Shown here piece after piece: positions 56,171 through 64,000 of a DNA stretch of 64,000 bases. The position numbers and the translations under genes were made by a program. This stretch comes from Caprimulgus europaeus (lineage: Eukaryota > Chordata > Aves > Caprimulgiformes > Caprimulgidae): the NCBI GenBank assembly GCA_907165065.1, contig OU015528.1, forward strand, positions 25,316,015 to 25,380,014. The letters run 5' to 3'. The stretch's first letter is position 1, and each line of letters begins with the position of its first letter. Under the pieces are notes generated by a model that saw only the letters and a program-made list of their open reading frames with translations, did not search any database and was not told the DNA's origin.

Positions 56171-59100
56171 ACTAATCTTTTTTATTCTCAGCAGAACTGA
56201 GATGATTGGCCGGAGGCAGGGAGTGGTGTGCCAAGGCTAGGGGTCTGTGCTGGTGGCTGGAGCCACACCAGCCACCCCAGACACACCTGCCCCCCACAAC
56301 TGGACCCCCCAAAGGGAGAGCAATAGCTGCCAAGAGAAGGCAACACAATTCATACAGCCTTGGGGCTGGGAAGACAATACAAACACAAAAAGAGCGAGCT
56401 AGTACCTTTGTCAGTTCACACAATGTAGTATCAAAGCACTGGAGCAGTGTACTCATGAAAGCCTTATGTAGATCCGAAGTAACAAGACAACTGGCCTCTG
56501 TATTCGACGCTTCCCCTGGACAACACTACTGCCTCTTCTCCTGCAAATATATCAGAGCCTGCGTGAAACAAAATTCCCAGTGAAGTCATGATGCGCCAGA
56601 AGCTGCCTCCCAACTGACTATGATCTGTGCTTGTGGCAAAGGGCTTTGCAGCAGCCCCAATGAAGAACAAATATTTGTACTTTGCTGAGTTTGGTATCGC
56701 ATCTGTCACTGTGAAGTAGCTCCTAAAGGAAGAAATACAAACCTTTCCTTCCAGAGTGAACACATCTTAGTAATTTGAAAAGTGAGAACACTAACCTACC
56801 ACAAATACCATATCAAAAAAGCAGTTCTATAAGAACAGGAATCTGGCAAAGATAACCTACAAGTTTTGTACTATTTATAAGCTACATTATTCCCTTATTG
56901 CCAACTGCTTACTTTTAGAGCAGTTCTACAAAAATCACATGTATTACATGCATGTTGGCATTTCACTTTTCCTTTGTCTCTTTTTAAAACTCCTAAATGG
57001 GTACTATTTTCCTTCTACAGGTAATCATTAATAATAAATACTCAGATTATTTCATTTCATGCATATTGCATTTCTGTGCCAAATGTTTGATTCAAAGGAA
57101 AACAATATGCTTAAGATTGATGAAAAGCATTGTAACTGAAAACATTTATTTAAGACTGCAGCCAAAGTATAAATCTAATATGAAAAAAAATGTAAGAGAG
57201 GAGGAACTAACTCGTGATCCTGAAGGGACTATAAAATATGCTGTAAAAATACTTTGAAAGTGGTTTAAGAGAGAGTGAGGGCCAAAGCAGCACAAAATAT
57301 CAAACTTTGGTCCAAATTCTATCTCCCATGACCCATCACAACCACAGCACAACTGCCCTCTGACTTAATTTTTATTACTATTACAAAGGGAACATATGTC
57401 TTGGAGGTGATGGGCCCTGCAAATATACCCAGTAATTAATCTAATAGAAGGATTGACTAGCAAGTAAAAGAGACTATTTTACCACTCTTATTATATAGAT
57501 TTAGAGCCATGCAAGGAAGTGGATCCCCCTGGGAAAGACTTTCAAATGCCAGTCCAGCATCTCAGCCACAAATCATGAAACCACAAAATCCCAGAAATTT
57601 TGGTTCCACCACGCCTCTGGAGGTCACTTACTGTGGCTTCTCTCTCAAAGCAGCTCTACACTGCAGCCCTGATGCAATGGGACTCCGAGCTGGGCAGCTC
57701 CTGTCAGGAGCAGAGAGAGCACAGGGGCTCTGGGTGCTGGCATGGTCCGCAGTACCACACTGAAAAGTTCTCTGTTCCATGGACAAACACTACATGAAAC
57801 AAAAGGTAGCTGTTCCTGGTTATAATTTCTAAATATGTTATTGGCACAAAGACATGCTTATGTTCACAAAAGAGTATATAGACCAGGCAATCATTATTTT
57901 TTGGTGGAAGTCTATTAAATGACTTATCCTCTGGTTTTGCTACTGGTGAGAATTTATTATCAAGAAATAAGAAAATAACATGGATCAAGAATTGCAATGG
58001 TTTCCATCCTTGTCCCAGCTTAAGGCTGCAAAAAAAAAAAAACAAGTAATTTTGATTTTAAGACAGCATTCAGAGCTCTGCCTCTGCTGGGTGAGGAGAG
58101 CATCACAATCACGCAAAACACAACAGAATCAATTAAAAGATTCCCATGGACTGTCTTGTGCCTGCTCCAGTTACAGGGAAATGCAAAGAGAAAATGTGCT
58201 CTATTCTTTGACAGAGCTTCTCAGAATTAGTACAAATATTTTGGCACTAGCAGTTTATTTTTGCTAACACATCGATATTTACTGCTTTATAATTTCTTTA
58301 CTATTCCCTTGAAAATCTTCCCATTGCCATATTTAGCAAGAAGGAGGAAAAGTAAGTGAAAGGCTGGAAAAGTAGGTGAAAGGCTGGAAAACAAGGGGGC
58401 AGCAGAGCCCCTTTTGAAGTTACAAAGGCATTAGAGACATCCCAGTATGATTAAGGGAAAACTAGGAACATCCATTTGAATCAGTGGCAGTCAAACAACA
58501 TAACCTGCCATATCACTTTCCAGGCCTGATTATCTATTTTGACATACTGCTGTGATTTGAGGCAGTCTCAGCACATTCTGATTAAAAGTGTGAAAATATG
58601 TTCCCAGGGGCAGAAAAAAAAAAAAAAAAAAAGTAGTATCCTTTCTCTAGGGAAATTGAAACTAATTAGCACAGTATTTGCCTAGAAATGACTGAAATCT
58701 ACCAGAGAAATGATGGAAGGAAAGAGAAAGATCTTGTCACTGATAAATCCTCTTACTTCCTATATGCCATTCCAATTATTTCATTGGATCACACACCCAC
58801 AACTATTTGTAACTCTGAACACTTCATTTTAAACTAAACCTCTGATTTTAACAGCATGGATGTTATAATATGCAAGCTGTCTTGTTTGACATCCTGAGCT
58901 ACCCTTGTGAAGTCCGGTAGGCTGCAAATAGACGTTATTTTCCACACAAAGAGCCTTTCTGCTTGAGGAGCTCTCCTCAGATGTCACCAGCAGCAGCACA
59001 ACATGATTTCCAAGTGAGCAGCTGCCAAGCTCATCAACAAGACGCGGTAATACTCAGGCATAAGGAGCAGACAGGAGCTCACCACCTCCAGCCGACTGCA

Positions 59101-61989
59101 GGATCTGTGTTGGGATGGTGTGGTTTAGCTTTTAAAAATTTGCAAACCCTCAGGAAATGGTGTTTCTGTGGGCACAAATTTTATGCTCTCTTTTGGTCTG
59201 AATTTTCATTGAGAACAATTTGCCTTGCAGATATCTTATTTCTCTAAGTTTTCACTTATTTTCTAGTGTTTTCCTCTATTATTTGCCACCAATGTTCAAG
59301 TGTAAATCAAGTTTATACCGTGATGGAGGATACCTAGGAAATACCCTTTCTCTACCATCTCAAAATGCTTTCCAGGATCAAACAGGAGTTGCTGACTTGT
59401 TAAATCTTATGACTACTACATTTTCAACTAATCTTCTTATTTGGTTTCCCCAGCTGTCATCATACTCAATGGGATTTAATTTTCATAGCAACTTGCTTAT
59501 CTTTGAAGTCAGTGTTATCCCTTCATAAAATCCTTTGTGTGCCAAAGCTTAGGGGAGCCACTCTCCAGCATGCTGAGCTTTTGCAGCTCCCATAGGCAGC
59601 CTAGATACTCCTAGCTAACCACTGTAGCTAGAATGACATTAATTCAGTTCTGGGTATCAAACATGCTGTTCAGCAGCCCAGCTTATCTGGGAAAGCTAAA
59701 ATGAAAACAGTTTGGTACACTGCTGACAGCCAGCAATATTTTTTAGAACTGAGGGGAAATGAGGATCCCTTTTGACTAACTGGACCAAGGTCACCCTGAG
59801 CTCATTCGACAGTCTGGACTAATTTAATTATTTGTCTTTGAAAAAAATCACTACATTCAGATAGCACTTTCAGCATTATGGGGGCCTTACTCTTGTCTTA
59901 GGGCAACGCACTTGCTGTAGGACTAGAAAAGAAAGAACAGATTATTTAACATATTTCCATTGTAAAGTCTAAGGGCAGATTTGGTATTGAAAGAGTTACT
60001 TCATGAATCAGTCTGGCTTACAACCAAACAGTTTAATGGCTGCTAATCAGACTAGAGCAGCTGCCATCTTCAGAAGAACCTGTATGTGCCAGAATGTCTG
60101 CTGCTTGCTTTGTAATTTCCCAATACAGCTCCACAGGCTGCCGAGTCCCTCCTCTTGGATCTGAATCTCATGGCCAAAGAATAACAACTTTCTGAAATGA
60201 GAGTTTGTAGATCTACAATGCTATCCATGTAGAAAGAAGGTGTTTTTTACCATTTAATAAGTTTTTCTATTAATTCCAGTTCCCAAACTTTCTCCACCCC
60301 TGAAGAGCCACAGCACTTGCTGCTTGCAGCACCTGCAAGGCAGAAGCCAGAGAGGGATCTAGCCCTTGTAATCTGCGCAAGGAAGGGAGAAGATTGCCCA
60401 TGGAGACCTGCTCCAGGTAGCATAATATGCCATATGGGTTTTTTACCTGTGGGTCAAGCCTTGTTCTTGAGAACCTAGCATTTTTGTTTCTCATTCTAAA
60501 AACTAGGAGCTGCTCAGATAGTATATTGTTCATGGAGATTCACACTGGATTGGTTGACAAATCTGCAGTGTATGGTAGGTTTCAATCTTATAGGTGTGAT
60601 GCCAACAAGACAGATTAAAACAACCCAATACATAGACACCTACTATAGAGGAAAACAGGAGATTGCTGACATTTTTTATTAAATTTTCCGTAGAGTAGGC
60701 ATTCTATTCCATATCTCACGAATGTTTGAACTAAGCAAAAAGAGGTAGTGTTCCATGCAATGGGTAGAACCTTTTTAGAGCAGGGAGTTTTGTAAAACTT
60801 GACCAGAGGACACTCTGAGTGCGACTAGTCTACTCGGGCTCAAGAGGAGACTAATGATGAATTGGAAGGACACCCACTGGGCACCTTTCTACTACTTAAA
60901 CTCATTAAGTAAGCAGAATACATCCAGGAGGGTAGCATCATACACATTTGCCATGCTCTTGCACTTCTGTCCACTGTTGGAAACAGAATGCCAGGCTAAG
61001 TGGACCTTTGGCCTGAGCTGCTACAATTATTTGATATTTTGACATTAATTTATGGTAATTATGTTAAATTTTAAATTATTATTCAAATATAAGGTATTTG
61101 AAAGGACTTTGCATACATTGATACTAATAATTTTTAATAATGCATTGTTAATTGCATTTCAGGATTGCTTAAATGGGACTATTTGTGACAATACATACAA
61201 ACATTGAAAGAATATTTCCAGGATAAAACTTTTGGCCCTTTGCCATGTCTTCTGTGCTTTTTAATGAAAAAAATAACTTTGCTTTAAAAGTGTGTGTGAT
61301 AGCAATAATTCTGAAGCTGATTTGTTAAGGAGCCATAAAACATAGCTTGCTTTCCTAGAGAAATAAAAATGCAGTCTTGATCTCACATGCTTTAGAATAT
61401 GGGAAAAGAGGTTTGTATGTGCAGAACTAAACTCATTGTATTGTCATAAAGTCTCTTCAAACTGTCAAAAGAAATATCTCTTGAAACTTGAATTGAAATA
61501 CAGGAAGAAAAAAAATATGTTATGAAATTCAACATGAATAAACTCATATCTATGCAGCCTGCTTCAGAACTTCCCATGTAACTTTAACAAATGTTCATCC
61601 AGTAGGATTAAGATTTTCTGTCTCCCACAGGGTACACTCTTGTTAATTTTCCATTTATATTTTGCTTTCAGGGAACAAATTCAGTGAACCAAAGTATAAT
61701 TTTAAGTTTCCTATGGTCACTTGTAAATTCCAAGATGTATTTTTTGCTGATATAGTCTATCATGAAGCTGGAAGATATTAAAGACTATTAGTTAATTAAA
61801 ACAATTTCTATTACAAAATCTTATTTCCCCAGGACAAAAGCTTACCCTTCCTTCACAAACCTGAAACAGTACTAATACAGACCATGAATTAGTCATTCTC
61901 AGGGAAGAAGGTAGCCCCTAAAATCTGCTTTAGCTGATTCCTTCTCCTAATGTTAATTTTATACTGACAATAATCTTGAAGCTATCAGT
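56171..61989. other. Intergenic, no gene recognised
   Basis: About 5.8 kb. It has a 21-22 bp tandem duplication 'ggaaaagtaggtgaaaggct' type near 58345-58390 and an A run at 58614-58632. Frames at 56206-56583 (+, 125 codons) and 56172-56763 (-) overlap each other and have no known domain. Confidence 0.5.
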
Positions 61990-62534
61990 TACAGACATAA
62001 ACCCCACCTGGAGTACTGCGTGCAGCTCTGGTGTCCTCAGCACAGGAAAAACATGGACTTGTTGGAGTGGGTCCAAAGGAGAGCCATGAAAGCGATCAGA
62101 GGAGTGGAACACTTCTCCTATGAGGAAAGGCTGAGAGAGTTGGGTCTGTTCAGCTTGAAGAAGAGAAGGCTTAGGGAGACCATACTGGGGCCTTTCAATA
62201 CCTGAAAGAGGGCCTATAAGAAAGATGGGAACAGACTTTTTAGCAGGGCTTGTAGTGATAGGACAAGGGCTAATGGTATTAATCAAAAGAGGGTAGATTT
62301 AGACTACATAAAAGAGACTTTTTTATGATGAGGGTGGTCAAACACTGAAAGAGGTTGCCCAGAGCGGTGGTAGAAGCCCCATCTCTGGAAACATTCAAGG
62401 TCAGGTTGGACAGGGCTGTGAGCAACTTGATCTAGTTAAAGATGTCCTTGCTCACTGCAAGGAGGTTGGAATAGATGAACTTTAAAGGTCCCTTCCAACT
62501 CAAATCATTCTATAATCCTTCTATGATTCTATGA
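61990..62534 (+). mobile_element. CR1 LINE, 5'-truncated 3' end
   Basis: Starts in the ORF2 end: 'HLEYCVQLW'-type sequence near 62000-62033, then the 'MDLLEWVQRRAMKAIRG' segment (about 62050-62103), the 'YEERLRELGLFSLKKRRL' segment (62118-62172) and the 3' UTR, closing with a near-perfect octamer pair (cttctatgattctatgac) at 62517-62534. It is better preserved at the tail than the copy at 6226-7036. No long open frame remains. Confidence 0.95.
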
Positions 62535-64000
62535 CAAAGAAAGTTAATTGATTCTCATAAAAATGGGACTGTCACCTTCTTTTACCTTCCAACCCCATCC
62601 CTCAAAAAACAACCAGAAAAGTTTGCACCAGCAGCACTAAGCATCACTCAGACACCCTCCTCCCACCATAGCCAGCTATGCCAGGCATGAAGGTGATTGG
62701 CAGTGTGCTGGATTCCCTCCTAACTCTTCTCTGGTCCTGAATGTCTTTATCCTCACAGTATATTTTTCCTCACCTTTCAGCAGCAAATGGCCCTGCTCCT
62801 CCATGCCTATGGGTCTGTTCATGTGTCCATCAGCTGCAGGATGTGATACGGGGAGGCAGCGTAGCTACAGTAACACAGCACAAGGGCAGCAGACCCTCCA
62901 GCAGGCCCTTCGAGCCGCCTGCGTTTACACTCCCAGTGATTCTCAGCTGCAGCTCATATCTCTCCATACTTGGTTAAACTTATTTTCTTCATTCTTTATT
63001 TTAAATCTAGCTTTTTAAAGGGTCTAAGAAAACTGGAACAAAGGAAAAAAAAGTGGCGATTTATTATTCTCTTAATTTCTTTCTGACTGATCACTCACCA
63101 GCAGTTTTTGCTATTTGCAGGGAAAGGCTGGACTTTTGCTTTGCATCTTAGTATCTCACCTTTAAATTTTTAGTCACTGGTTTATACAACATAAAATGAC
63201 TTTGGAGATATTTTTCCAAGAATTTTCTTTGGCCATAATGTGCAATCCTTTAATAAAATGCCCTATGTTCTCATGTTTAGAAGTCTGGATAAGTATTTTT
63301 CAGCTTTGAAGTGAGTCTTCATTTCAAGCTGTGGACATCATGTTGTCTCTTATAGACACAGGGCCAAAGGTTGTTATATTAATTAACACTTTATTTGATG
63401 CTCTGAAGTAATGACAAGTGCTGCCTTTGACCTACCATCCTTGAAAAGGTGGCACAGCAGTCACTTCTCATGCAGGTTAAGGTAAGAATGTTACTCTTTG
63501 TTCAGTAATTAAAGAAGTGATAGACAAACTAGCTTTTTTTGGCAAAATAGAAGGTGAGGCAAGCAGGCAAAGATGTTTCTATGGGATCAATCGCCAAAAA
63601 AAAAAAAAAAAAAAAGGAAAAAGAAAAAAACAACACAAAAAGATGCCTCCTGCTCCTCCTCCCATCTGTGTTGCAGGGAATGCCCTGCTGGCTGCAGTTC
63701 TGTAGATAAAGAGGGTTGTGCTTAAGAAATACTTGAATCTCAAGAATTTATCCTCCAAGGAAAACCTTGCTAGCAAAGCCTTGAATATTTTGTACTAAGT
63801 GGCAGCACTTTTCATCAGTTGTGCAGAGCTTACTGCATTTTCCAGGAAGGACTCTGTTTTCAAACATCACCAAAAAAGTTTATTTTCTCTGTGAGCAAGC
63901 AGAGAGGCAGTTCTTACATGGCTGTATCGACTTTTACAGCATAGTCATTTTGCTCCTCAGAATGGCCCAACAGCATAAGAGTATGTTTAAAACAATACAG
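62535..64000. other. Intergenic to window end, no gene recognised
   Basis: About 1.5 kb of AT-rich sequence with an A run at 63596-63614. Frames here are short and without domains. Confidence 0.5.

Noticed and set aside
56172-56763. Frames of 94-125 codons on both strands near 56.2-56.7 kb
   Set aside because: No domain, no signal of splicing, overlapping on both strands; likely chance.
1-64000. CRISPR, operon, tRNA or bacterial mobile features
   Set aside because: The genes are intron-bearing vertebrate genes and the repeats are avian retroelements; no cloverleaf, array or prokaryotic signal was seen by eye.

Overview
The window is vertebrate nuclear DNA, almost certainly from a bird. CR1 LINE copies carry the avian 3' end made of ATTCTRTG octamers. 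Several LTRs start and end like common avian endogenous retrovirus LTRs. There is one CpG island and the rest is AT-rich. I recognise two host genes, DNAJB9 and THAP5, arranged head to head as in mammals. Species cannot be fixed from the sequence. I see no operons, CRISPR arrays, tRNAs or rRNAs.

Layout: 1-33.7 kb is a gene-poor, repeat-bearing flank. It holds a large CR1 with part of its reverse transcriptase (1-2357), a second CR1 3' end (6226-7036), a ~335 bp purine microsatellite (7180-7514), old CR1/L3-type relics (~20.6-20.8 kb and 21.77-22.7 kb) and solo LTR fossils at about 17.9-18.7, 20.9-21.66, 28.4-29.0 and 29.0-30.0 kb. 33.7-36.1 kb on the minus strand is the two-exon coding part of DNAJB9 (ERdj4, 215 aa), with a ~3.2 kb intron in its 5' UTR. 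39.0-40.2 kb is a CpG island acting as a divergent promoter. 39.6-47.8 kb on the plus strand is THAP5 (three coding exons, 416 aa), with LTR debris in intron 2. 47.8-64 kb is intergenic with CR1 copies at 49.8, 50.4-51.1 and 62.0-62.5 kb.

DNAJB9 is an ER-lumenal J-domain co-chaperone of BiP/HSPA5 induced by the unfolded protein response. THAP5 is a nuclear THAP zinc-finger DNA-binding protein. They share a promoter but have no obvious functional link. Both reading frames are intact across the proposed splice junctions, so both look functional. I did not find a previously undescribed biological system. The points most worth a second look are the promoter's CCAAT plus E-box arrangement, an A-rich splice acceptor in THAP5, a CR1 copy that appears to have lost its ORF end but kept its 3' tail, two adjacent opposite-facing LTRs, and an unrecognised ORF-rich block at 26.0-28.3 kb.
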